Shown here piece by piece: positions 1 through 5,829 of a DNA stretch of 5,837 bases. The position numbers were made by a program, and so were the translations under genes. The notes beneath the pieces are model-generated. The model saw only the letters and a program-made list of their open reading frames with translations, ran no database searches and was not told where the DNA came from. This DNA is from an uncultured Parabacteroides sp. (lineage in GTDB: Bacteria > Bacteroidota > Bacteroidia > Bacteroidales > Tannerellaceae). Location: positions 1-5,837 of the forward strand of contig URZO01000157.1 in the NCBI GenBank assembly GCA_900552465.1. The letters run 5' to 3'. Numbering within the stretch: the stretch's first letter is position 1; each line of letters opens with the position of its first letter.

Positions 1-18
1 TCTTGTCTTAAAACGATG

Positions 19-51
19 CAAATGTATGTATTAATCAAATATGTTGTACAA
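19..51 (-). promoter_or_regulatory. possible leftward promoter for a gene beyond the left edge
   Basis: Read on the minus strand, positions 26-19 give TACATTTG, an exact match to the Bacteroidetes -7 consensus TAnnTTTG. A TTG that could serve as the -33 element lies at 51-49, with a 22-bp spacer, slightly longer than the usual 19-21. The element points away from the acyl ligase end at 124, towards the window edge, so it would serve a gene outside the window. The candidate -33 sits inside the perfect palindrome at 40-55, the arrangement expected of a repressed promoter. AT-rich DNA produces such matches by chance, so confidence is low. Confidence 0.33.
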
Positions 52-55
52 CATA
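40..55. repeat. perfect 16-bp palindrome, operator-like
   Basis: TATGTTGTACAACATA is identical to its own reverse complement over 16 bases, with no spacer. Symmetric sites of this size suit a dimeric helix-turn-helix regulator (TetR, GntR or MarR class), and it overlaps the candidate leftward promoter. An alternative is a weak terminator hairpin for a plus-strand gene ending to the left, because eight T residues follow at 61-68. However, the stem is AT-rich and five bases separate it from the T run. The rest of 56-123 shows no gene and no convincing terminator for the acyl ligase. Confidence 0.5.
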
Positions 56-123
56 GTACGTTTTTTTTCAAATTATTTTTCACACATTCGCCAACAAGCT
101 GATAGACAGGCTGGATAAACAAA

Positions 124-1788
124 TCAATAGTTGCTATACAGGTAACGCTTGATACTCTTCTTCGGCGTCTTTTCAAATTCCGTCGGATAGAGTTGCAAAG
201 CGGAAACGGCTTCGAAAGGTGCTAAAAGTTTGTTAAGTTCGATCCGGTTCTGTTCCATGATAAGCGGAAGGTCTTCATGCGAAACGCCTGTCCCGTCCAC
301 CGTATCATAATCCGGATAAACCAGCCCTATCAGCTTGCCGTTCTTCTCGATTACAATACTTTCCATCACGAACGGCAGGTTATTCAGCTTCGACTCGATT
401 ATCTCCGGATAAATGTTTTGTCCGCTTGCCCCGAGGATCATTGTCTTGCTGCGGCCACGGATATAGATGCGGTTGTCGTGGTCGATCGTTCCTAAATCGC
501 CCGTGTGCAACCAGCCGTCTTCGGTAAAGGCTTGCGAGGTCGCTTCTTCGTTCTTATAGTAACCTTTCATCACGTTCTCGCCGCGAACCTGGATTTCCCC
601 TACCTTATTATATGGGTCGTCCGAGTCGATGCGCACCTCCATGATTCCTTTCAGCACTTGTCCGCAGGAACCAGGCACATATTCATCATTGTGGTCGTAA
701 CTGATCAGCGGGCCGCACTCCGTCATGCCGTAACCGATCGTGAACGGGAATTTGATCTTATACAAGAACTCCGTCACCTCGTCGTTCATCGCCGCACCGC
801 CAACGATCACTTCCCGGAAGCGTCCGCCGAAAGCGTCCACCAGCTTCTTCCGGATCTGCGCATAGATACGGGAATCCAGCAGCGGGATGTTCAACGCTAA
901 CTTCATCGTCGTCTTGCCGAGCTGCGGCAGGATCATCTTCTTATAAATCTTTTCCAGGATAAGCGGGACAGTCAGGATCAGATTCGGTTTCACCTCCTCG
1001 AACGCTTTCAACAGAATCTTGGGAGAAGGAACCTTGCCCAGCAGATAGACATGCGCGCCGACAGCCATCGGCACGAGGAAGTTGAAAGCGCAGCTGTAGG
1101 CATGCGCCAGCGGAAGGAAGCAGACTTCGCGTTCCCCTCTGTACAAGACGCCGAGCTGGATGCCGTACATCACGTTTCCCGCCAGGTTGTTCCCTGTCAG
1201 CATAACGCCTTTGCTAAAACCGGTCGTGCCGGAAGTATAGTTCAGCAAGACAACCTTGTCATTATCGAGTTCTGCGTATTTGATATCGTCCTTTCCGAAC
1301 CCGTTCGGATATTTCTCCGCCATCTTCGCCTCCATCCCTTTCAGGAGTTTCTGGATGCTTTCGCCGTCGCGCTGATGCAGGCAACGGAAATCGGACAGCG
1401 AGAACACGCCGCGCACATCCCCGATCATGTCTTCTTCGAGCGAATCCCAGATGCGGTCGCTGACAAAAAGGAAAACCGACTCGGAGTGGTTGATGATATG
1501 ATGCACGTCGTTCGGACTGAAGTCCTGCAGGATCGGCACGATAATCGCACCGTACGTGACAGCGGCCATATAGACAATACACCAGCGCGCACTGTCTTTC
1601 CCGATCAGAGCAATCTTATCGCCCCGCCGTATCTGGCATTCTTCAAACAGGATGTGGATGCGGGCAATCTCCTCCGCTACGTCCGCAAAAGAAAAGGTCG
1701 TCCCCTTACTGTAATCCGTCAAGGCGGGCAGTTCCCAGTTATTCTTGAAACTGTTCTCGTATATCTTGATAAAGTTCTCTTGTATCAT
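124..1788 (-). CDS. long-chain fatty acid--CoA ligase family protein (AMP-binding, FadD/ACSL-like)
   Basis: A 554-residue member of the adenylate-forming (ANL) superfamily. Such enzymes activate a fatty acid with ATP to acyl-AMP and transfer it to CoA or, in some relatives, acyl carrier protein, in the cytoplasm or at the inner membrane. The diagnostic motifs occur in order, numbered from the start chosen here: the phosphate loop YTSGTTGFSKG at 184-194, HAYSCAF at 229-235, YGMTECGP at 353-360, HTGDLG at 428-433 with ATP-ribose aspartate D431, the hinge GRSKTMIL at 445-452, and a lysine-rich C-terminal motif KTPKKSIKR at 540-548. There is no signal peptide. The reading frame stays open to 1836, but the start at 1788 is preferred: a matching promoter lies at 1814-1844, and the protein from that start begins MIQENFIKIYENSF, a normal N-terminus for the family. 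Length is usual for the family. The substrate chain length, and whether CoA or ACP is the acceptor, cannot be read from sequence. In the A10 motif the usual catalytic lysine appears shifted by one residue. Confidence 0.93.
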   Translation of the reverse strand: MIQENFIKIYENSFKNNWELPALTDYSKGTTFSFADVAEEIARIHILFEECQIRRGDKIALIGKDSARWCIVYMAAVTYGAIIVPILQDFSPNDVHHIINHSESVFLFVSDRIWDSLEEDMIGDVRGVFSLSDFRCLHQRDGESIQKLLKGMEAKMAEKYPNGFGKDDIKYAELDNDKVVLLNYTSGTTGFSKGVMLTGNNLAGNVMYGIQLGVLYRGEREVCFLPLAHAYSCAFNFLVPMAVGAHVYLLGKVPSPKILLKAFEEVKPNLILTVPLILEKIYKKMILPQLGKTTMKLALNIPLLDSRIYAQIRKKLVDAFGGRFREVIVGGAAMNDEVTEFLYKIKFPFTIGYGMTECGPLISYDHNDEYVPGSCGQVLKGIMEVRIDSDDPYNKVGEIQVRGENVMKGYYKNEEATSQAFTEDGWLHTGDLGTIDHDNRIYIRGRSKTMILGASGQNIYPEIIESKLNNLPFVMESIVIEKNGKLIGLVYPDYDTVDGTGVSHEDLPLIMEQNRIELNKLLAPFEAVSALQLYPTEFEKTPKKSIKRYLYSNY

Positions 1789-1813
1789 ACCGCACACAAT
1801 GTTATAGTTGGGA

Positions 1814-1844
1814 CAAAAGTACAGACTAACTAACAAATAAGCAA
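1814..1844 (-). promoter_or_regulatory. promoter of the acyl ligase gene
   Basis: On the minus strand, positions 1821-1814 read TACTTTTG, an exact match to the Bacteroidetes -7 box TAnnTTTG. A TTG at 1844-1842 lies exactly 20 bp upstream, the expected spacing for the -33 element. Transcription should begin near 1807, giving a leader of about 20 nt before the ATG at 1788. This placement rules out initiation at the upstream in-frame ATG at 1836, which would lie inside the promoter. No Shine-Dalgarno sequence is visible in the short leader, as is usual in this phylum. Confidence 0.68.
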
Positions 1845-1901
1845 CAGATACGTATACTTTAACCCGTTCATCCCATAACCTTAGCTCTTTTGATGCAATT
1901 C

Positions 1902-1999
1902 ATAAGTTGTCCGCCGGGCGCCGAACGATCGTTCGCTTGCCGCCGGACGATCGTTCACCGCCAAGCGGACGATCGTTCACCGGGCGGCGGATAATTAAT
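1902..1999. repeat. large imperfect palindrome in the divergent intergenic region
   Basis: The core, 1910-1991 (82 bp), is an inverted repeat. Comparing 1910-1950 with the reverse complement of 1951-1991 gives 32 identical positions of 41, and two of the mismatches would be G:U pairs in RNA. Weaker pairing continues outward to about 1902 and 1999. The axis at 1950/1951 coincides with the centre of the middle ACGATCGT core. By count, 58 of 82 bases are G or C, whereas both flanks are AT-rich. The block lies between the acyl ligase promoter and the lipoprotein gene, so a terminator role is unlikely. It could be a multi-site operator, a structured leader if transcription enters from either side, or a small non-autonomous repeat element. 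The rest of 1789-2078 contains only the two promoter regions and no gene. Confidence 0.8.
1925..1990. repeat. three 22-bp tandem repeats with palindromic ACGATCGT cores
   Basis: ACGATCGT occurs at 1925-1932, 1947-1954 and 1969-1976, so the phase is exactly 22 bp, about two helical turns. Each core extends to GNACGATCGTTC. The first copy is a perfect 14-bp palindrome, CGAACGATCGTTCG, at 1922-1935. The second and third copies share GACGATCGTTCACCG. A degenerate fourth unit without the core precedes them at about 1909-1924. Same-face phasing of dyad sites suggests cooperative binding by a dimeric regulator, with TetR type a reasonable guess. Each core also contains GATC and CGATCG, so it could be a methylation target. 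No regulator gene is present in the window. Confidence 0.75.
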
Positions 2000-2050
2000 A
2001 ATATGCATAGAAAGAGTTAACGGATAGAGACGAAAATCATAATTTATACT

Positions 2051-2058
2051 TATCTTTC
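2051..2058 (+). promoter_or_regulatory. weak candidate -7 element for the lipoprotein operon
   Basis: TATCTTTC matches TAnnTTTG at all but the last position and lies 20 bp before the ATG at 2079, which would give a leader of about 13-15 nt. No TTG is found at the -33 position, so the promoter may be weak, activator-dependent or located elsewhere. It lies about 60 bp downstream of the palindromic block. Confidence 0.25.
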
Positions 2059-2078
2059 GGCTATCAAATAACGAGTAT

Positions 2079-3158
2079 ATGAATAAATGGATCATACTTC
2101 TATGCGGAGCACTGGCAGGCTGCCAGATTTCGCCTAAGGAGGAAGCAGACGGCGACGCCTGCCAAACAATCAATCTGGCTACTGTTTTAGACCAGGAACC
2201 GACCGAGATAAAGCTGGACGAATGGGCGAAAAGCGTCCGCTTCATCCCGCTGGAAACGACTGACTCCGTGCTGCTGAATGCCTATATTCCGCAATTGGTT
2301 TACTTCCAGGACAAATTAGTAATCTATAATAATGAGAAGATATACCTTTTCAATCCGGAAGGAAAATTCATCCGGATGATCGGGAGCAGAGGCGAAGGGC
2401 CGGAAGAATTTCTTGCCGCCGGCAATCTGAGTGTCGACGAAGAGGGCATCCACATCGAAGACTATTGCAAATGGATCAAGACGTATGGCTGGGACGGCAA
2501 ATGGAAACGGACGACCAGTATTCCCGCCAATATCAATATCAAAGAAGTGCTGCCGCTGCCCGACGGCCGGAACATCGGATATGTCCAGAACATATCCGGG
2601 AAGGAGCCGACGCGCATGTACCTGTTCCGCGACTCGACCGTGCTGGATTCGATACCTTACGCCCGGAGCTTCGAGCCGGGAAAGATCACGATGGTGTTCT
2701 ATAGTGAATGCAAAGCCTTTTCCACTCCGTCCGGCGACTATGTGAAAGAGATGTTCAACGATACGATTTTCCGTATCACGAAAGAGAACACGCTTGTGCC
2801 CCGCTGGGTGGTGGACGCCGGACAATACAAAATGCCGGAAGGCGGCCGTTACCAGCTGCAAGACCCGCGCAACAGCCTGTTTCAGGAAAAGAAGGCGGCC
2901 GACGTCAACGTTATTGGTAATTGCAATGGCCTTTTATACATGACAGTCAGACTCAACGGCAAGTCTTATCTGGTCTGCTACGACGAGAAAGACGGGAAAA
3001 CGGAAAGTGTCAAACTGCCATATCCCGAACATCCGTTCGAGTTCAAGGAAGGAAATACGTTCGTTCCCCGCTTCGTTTCGGAAGACGGCCGCTACCTGAT
3101 CGGCTACGAGGCGCAGGAGAATGATGAGAACCCGGTTATTATCTTGGCGGAGCGATAA
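2079..3158 (+). CDS. 6-bladed beta-propeller lipoprotein
   Basis: A 359-residue predicted lipoprotein. The N-terminus has a short hydrophobic signal (residues 5-14) and a lipobox LAGC with the acylated cysteine at 15. An acidic stretch with KEE at 20-22 follows; this might act as a Bacteroidetes surface-export signal, although it starts a few residues later than usual. The mature part resembles the Bacteroidetes 6-bladed beta-propeller family (PF17170-like, from memory). It has an opening FIPLETT at 55-61, a first blade ending in an IYLFNPEGKFIRMIG-type strand and turn at 88-102, and the family hallmark GEGPEEF at 105-111. Repeated blade-like strands continue to the C-terminus. No enzymatic motif is visible. 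The family is abundant in gut Bacteroidales and its members mostly lack a known function; they are presumed to bind ligands or proteins at the outer membrane. The next gene begins 5 bp after the stop, so the two are probably co-transcribed and may work together. The start is supported by the signal peptide beginning MNKW directly at the ATG. Confidence 0.85.
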   Translation: MNKWIILLCGALAGCQISPKEEADGDACQTINLATVLDQEPTEIKLDEWAKSVRFIPLETTDSVLLNAYIPQLVYFQDKLVIYNNEKIYLFNPEGKFIRMIGSRGEGPEEFLAAGNLSVDEEGIHIEDYCKWIKTYGWDGKWKRTTSIPANINIKEVLPLPDGRNIGYVQNISGKEPTRMYLFRDSTVLDSIPYARSFEPGKITMVFYSECKAFSTPSGDYVKEMFNDTIFRITKENTLVPRWVVDAGQYKMPEGGRYQLQDPRNSLFQEKKAADVNVIGNCNGLLYMTVRLNGKSYLVCYDEKDGKTESVKLPYPEHPFEFKEGNTFVPRFVSEDGRYLIGYEAQENDENPVIILAER

Positions 3159-3163
3159 GCTGT

Positions 3164-4366
3164 ATGAATCTGAAAGTGTTCATCATAACAGGACTATGCG
3201 TATTAGGATGCACCCGTTTATGTGCACAAGGAGCAGGGACAACCGATTCCCTGTCCCGCCATCCGCTCATTCATGAGATCGGCGTTGATTTCCGTCCTGT
3301 TTACATTATACCTACCAATAAATTCTTTTCAGGCGAGAACGCGAGGTGGGAGCCTTTGCGCAAATCCGTGTCGGCCCACCTGAAATACTCTTTCCGGTTT
3401 CATCCGGAATCGAAGACGGGGAAATTATATCCGTACACGTATCAGGGGATCGGCGTTTCGTATCACTCATTCTTTGACAAGGCTGAAATCGGGACTCCGG
3501 TGTCGGTATACGCTTTCCAGGGATCGCGCATAGCCCGGCTCTCTCCCCGGCTGTCGTTGGATTACGAATGGAACTTCGGCGCCTCCTTCGGGTGGGAAAA
3601 GTACCATTCGGAAACCAATCCCTATAATTATGTAGTAGGATCGAAGATCAATGCCTATATCAATTTAGGTCTCTTGCTGAACTGGCGACTGGCGGCAGGA
3701 TGGCGGCTGACAGCAGGCGTCGACCTGACCCATTTCTCCAACGGGAACACCCAGTATCCCAATGCAGGCGTCAACACCATCGGGGGCAGGATCGGATTGG
3801 TGCACACGTTCGGAGAAAATGACGGGACGGCAATACCCGACAGACCGGCCGCCCTGCGTACCACGCCGCACATCAGCTATGACATCGTCTTATACGGCGC
3901 CTCGAAGCGGAAAGGGGTCATCAAGCCCGACGAGTCTTACCTGGCACCCGGTTCGTTCGGCGTATTCGGGTTCAATTTCAATCCCATGTATAACTTCCAC
4001 AAATACTTCCGCGCCGGGGCATCGCTCGACGTGCAATATGACGAAAGCGCCAACATCAAGGAATACGAGGCCGACTATAGCGGCCAGTCGGAACATCGGT
4101 TTTACCGTCCGCCGTTCAAGGAACAACTGGCAGTCGGGTTATCCGCACGGGGAGAACTGGTCATGCCGATCTTCACGATCAATATAGGCATAGGCTACAA
4201 CGTGTACCACAAATGCTCCGATACACGAGGCATGTACCAGATCATGGCGCTGAAGACATCCATCACCCGCGACTTGTTCCTGCACGTGGGATACCAGTTG
4301 AGCAAGTTCAAAGATCCCAACAACCTGATGTTAGGGATCGGTTACCGGTTCCACAATAAACGATAA
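3164..4366 (+). CDS. acyloxyacyl hydrolase / PagL-like lipid A 3-O-deacylase family outer-membrane protein
   Basis: A 400-residue exported protein whose signature matches the PagL/acyloxyacyl hydrolase family (PF09411-like, assigned from memory). Family members are outer-membrane beta-barrels that remove an ester-linked acyl chain from lipid A. A signal peptide covers residues 1-21 with likely cleavage after LCA (19-21). VLGC at 13-16 resembles a lipobox only poorly. The key motif HFSNG at 190-194, followed by YPNAGVN at 198-204, corresponds to the PagL active site: H190 and S192 match the catalytic His and Ser. In the same register the PagL catalytic Glu falls on N204. Alternating aromatic and hydrophobic strands run throughout, and the protein ends in a strand-like LGIGYRF at 390-396, as expected of a barrel. 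At 400 residues it is more than twice the length of classic PagL (about 150-175 residues), with nearly 200 residues after the motif that probably form additional strands. It follows the propeller lipoprotein by 5 bp. Whether it acts on lipid A or another lipid cannot be told from sequence. Confidence 0.8.
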   Translation: MNLKVFIITGLCVLGCTRLCAQGAGTTDSLSRHPLIHEIGVDFRPVYIIPTNKFFSGENARWEPLRKSVSAHLKYSFRFHPESKTGKLYPYTYQGIGVSYHSFFDKAEIGTPVSVYAFQGSRIARLSPRLSLDYEWNFGASFGWEKYHSETNPYNYVVGSKINAYINLGLLLNWRLAAGWRLTAGVDLTHFSNGNTQYPNAGVNTIGGRIGLVHTFGENDGTAIPDRPAALRTTPHISYDIVLYGASKRKGVIKPDESYLAPGSFGVFGFNFNPMYNFHKYFRAGASLDVQYDESANIKEYEADYSGQSEHRFYRPPFKEQLAVGLSARGELVMPIFTINIGIGYNVYHKCSDTRGMYQIMALKTSITRDLFLHVGYQLSKFKDPNNLMLGIGYRFHNKR

Positions 4367-4393
4367 GAATATACTATGTCCAAACATTTTCGC

Positions 4394-4401
4394 TAAATTT
4401 G
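4394..4401 (+). promoter_or_regulatory. -7 promoter element of mtaB
   Basis: TAAATTTG is an exact match to TAnnTTTG, 18 bp before the ATG at 4420, implying a leader of about 12 nt. No TTG stands at the -33 position (around 4371-4373), so the match rests on the -7 box alone. It suggests mtaB can be transcribed independently of the upstream lipoprotein/hydrolase pair. No terminator hairpin with a T run is visible in the 53-bp gap, so read-through is also possible. Confidence 0.5.
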
Positions 4402-4419
4402 CGCGATAATTAAAAGATA

Positions 4420-5742
4420 ATGATTGACAAGACTGTTTTTGAGAATAAGATTGCCGCATACTATACGTTAGGATGCAAGCTCAACTTCGCCGAAACCTCG
4501 ACCATAGGAAAGGTACTTGCCGAACAAGGGGTACGCAAAGCACGTACGGGTGAAAAAGCGGATATCTGCGTCGTCAACACCTGCTCTGTGACGGAGCTGG
4601 CGGACAAGAAATGCCGCCAGGCGATCCGGCGTATCGGCAAACAGCATCCGGGAGCCTTCGTCGTGGTGACCGGCTGTTACGCCCAGCTGAAGCCGGAAGA
4701 GGTTTCGCACATCGAAGGGGTCGACCTCGTGTTGGGAGCCGAACAGAAGTTGGACATACTGATGTATTTAGACGACCTGAAAAAGAAAGAAGAGGGAGGC
4801 GCCGTCATTGCTTCCCAGACAAAAGATATACGCACCTTCTCGCCCTCCTGCTCGGCGGACGACCGTACGCGCCATTTCCTGAAAGTGCAGGACGGATGCG
4901 ACTATTTCTGCTCCTACTGTACCATCCCGTTCGCACGCGGACGAAGCCGCAACGGAACGATCGACAGTATGGTGAAACAGGCGGAAGAGGTGGCAGCCAA
5001 AGGAGGAAAAGAGATTGTGCTGACAGGTGTCAACATCGGTGATTTCGGGAAGAGCACGGGCGAGACGTTTATCGACCTGATCCGTGCGCTCGACGAGGTG
5101 GAAGGCATCGTGCGCTACCGCATCTCCTCCATCGAACCGAACCTGATCACCGACGAAGCGATCGACTTCGTGGCAGGCAGCAAGCGTTTCGCGCCTCATT
5201 TCCATATTCCCCTGCAAAGCGGGAGCGACGAGGTGTTGAAGCTGATGCGCCGCCGTTACGACACGGAGCTGTTCCGCCATAAGATAGAAAAGATCAAGGA
5301 AGTGATGCCGCATGCCTTTATCGGGGTGGATGTGATTGTCGGGACACGCGGCGAGACGGATGCCTGTTTCGAGGAAGCCCGCGCCTTTATCGACAGCCTC
5401 GACATCAGCCAGCTGCATGTGTTCAGCTATTCGGAACGTCCGGGGACGCAGGCGCTCAAGATCGACCACGTTGTCGATCCGAAGACCAAGCATGCCCGCA
5501 GCCAACAACTGCTGGACATCTCCGACCGCAAGCTCCATGCTTTCTATGAGGCTCATATCGGCCGGGAGGCAAACGTCCTGTTCGAACAGACCCGCAAGGG
5601 CGGCATGATGCACGGTTTCACCGAGAACTATATCAAGGCGGAGATTCCCTACGACAGTTCCCTGGTCAACGAAACGCGCCGGGTGATGCTGGAAGGATGG
5701 AATGAGGACGGAACAGCTTTAGTTGTAAAGATAATAGAATAA
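4420..5742 (+). CDS. mtaB: tRNA (N6-threonylcarbamoyladenosine(37)-C2)-methylthiotransferase MtaB
   Basis: A 440-residue radical-SAM methylthiotransferase of full family length. MtaB converts t6A to ms2t6A at position 37 of certain tRNAs such as tRNA-Lys, stabilising codon pairing, in the cytoplasm. Three parts are visible. The N-terminal UPF0004 domain carries the cluster cysteines C19 (LGCKLN), C55 (NTCSVTE) and C86 (TGCYAQ). The radical-SAM core has GCDYFCSYC, with C160, C164 and C167 binding the SAM-coordinating [4Fe-4S] cluster, followed by LTGVNIGDFG (201-210), SSIEP (236-240) and the HIPLQSGSD motif at 262-270. A C-terminal TRAM-like domain occupies roughly 378-439. The t6A-specific (MtaB) assignment over MiaB or RimO rests on LGCKLNFAE near the N-terminus and LTGVNIGDFG, which look typical of the MtaB branch. 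The ATG at 4420 gives an N-terminus just before the first cluster motif and lies shortly after a -7 element. There is no obvious functional link to the lipid-related neighbours. Confidence 0.95.
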   Translation: MIDKTVFENKIAAYYTLGCKLNFAETSTIGKVLAEQGVRKARTGEKADICVVNTCSVTELADKKCRQAIRRIGKQHPGAFVVVTGCYAQLKPEEVSHIEGVDLVLGAEQKLDILMYLDDLKKKEEGGAVIASQTKDIRTFSPSCSADDRTRHFLKVQDGCDYFCSYCTIPFARGRSRNGTIDSMVKQAEEVAAKGGKEIVLTGVNIGDFGKSTGETFIDLIRALDEVEGIVRYRISSIEPNLITDEAIDFVAGSKRFAPHFHIPLQSGSDEVLKLMRRRYDTELFRHKIEKIKEVMPHAFIGVDVIVGTRGETDACFEEARAFIDSLDISQLHVFSYSERPGTQALKIDHVVDPKTKHARSQQLLDISDRKLHAFYEAHIGREANVLFEQTRKGGMMHGFTENYIKAEIPYDSSLVNETRRVMLEGWNEDGTALVVKIIE

Positions 5743-5805
5743 GGATAAATGATGATTTGACGGTGAGTTTCGTGTTTATGGTTATAGCGCCGGGAGTATC
5801 TGTTT

Positions 5806-5829
5806 CCCCTCTTGAGAGGGGATAAGGGG
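5806..5829. repeat. CCCCTC/GAGGGG hairpin, probable edge of a dispersed repeat
   Basis: CCCCTC at 5806-5811 and GAGGGG at 5816-5821 form a 6-bp GC-rich stem around TTGA. A second GGGG at 5826-5829 could compete for the same C tract. No T run follows on the plus strand, so it is not a standard terminator for mtaB, though it might work as a bidirectional or Rho-assisted stop. The sequence resembles repeats I associate with intergenic regions of Bacteroidetes genomes, but that is memory, not a search. The preceding 5743-5805 shows no gene or clear signal. Confidence 0.45.

Noticed and set aside
1051..1833. 260-residue open frame on the plus strand
   Set aside because: It lies antisense within the well-supported acyl ligase gene, has no recognisable domain, and is rich in His, Arg and Val in the manner of a shadow frame.
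1925..1990. CRISPR array
   Set aside because: The repeated unit is 22 bp in total including the interval, with only three copies and spacers that are themselves related and complementary. There are no unique spacers and no cas genes.
1902..1999. Bidirectional transcription terminator
   Set aside because: The flanking genes diverge from this block, so nothing in the window ends here, and no T run follows the stem.
1955..2245. 96-residue open frame on the minus strand across the intergenic block
   Set aside because: It overlaps the lipoprotein gene's signal-peptide region in antisense and reads through the palindromic repeats. It has no promoter or recognisable protein features.
3200..3211. 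Lipobox in the hydrolase (VLGC, residues 13-16)
   Set aside because: Leu at -2 is atypical, and a better signal-peptidase I site (LCA, 19-21) follows; an integral outer-membrane barrel would not need a lipid anchor.
4367..4419. Terminator between the hydrolase gene and mtaB
   Set aside because: I found no stem followed by a T run in the 53-bp gap; only the TAAATTTG promoter box stands out.
5338..5352. Unusual VGTRGET in place of the common VGFPGET in MtaB
   Set aside because: I believe this variant is normal among Bacteroidetes MtaB proteins and all cluster cysteines are intact, so it is not evidence of altered function.
4768..5613. 281-residue open frame on the minus strand
   Set aside because: It lies antisense to mtaB, whose motifs are complete; the translation has no family signature.
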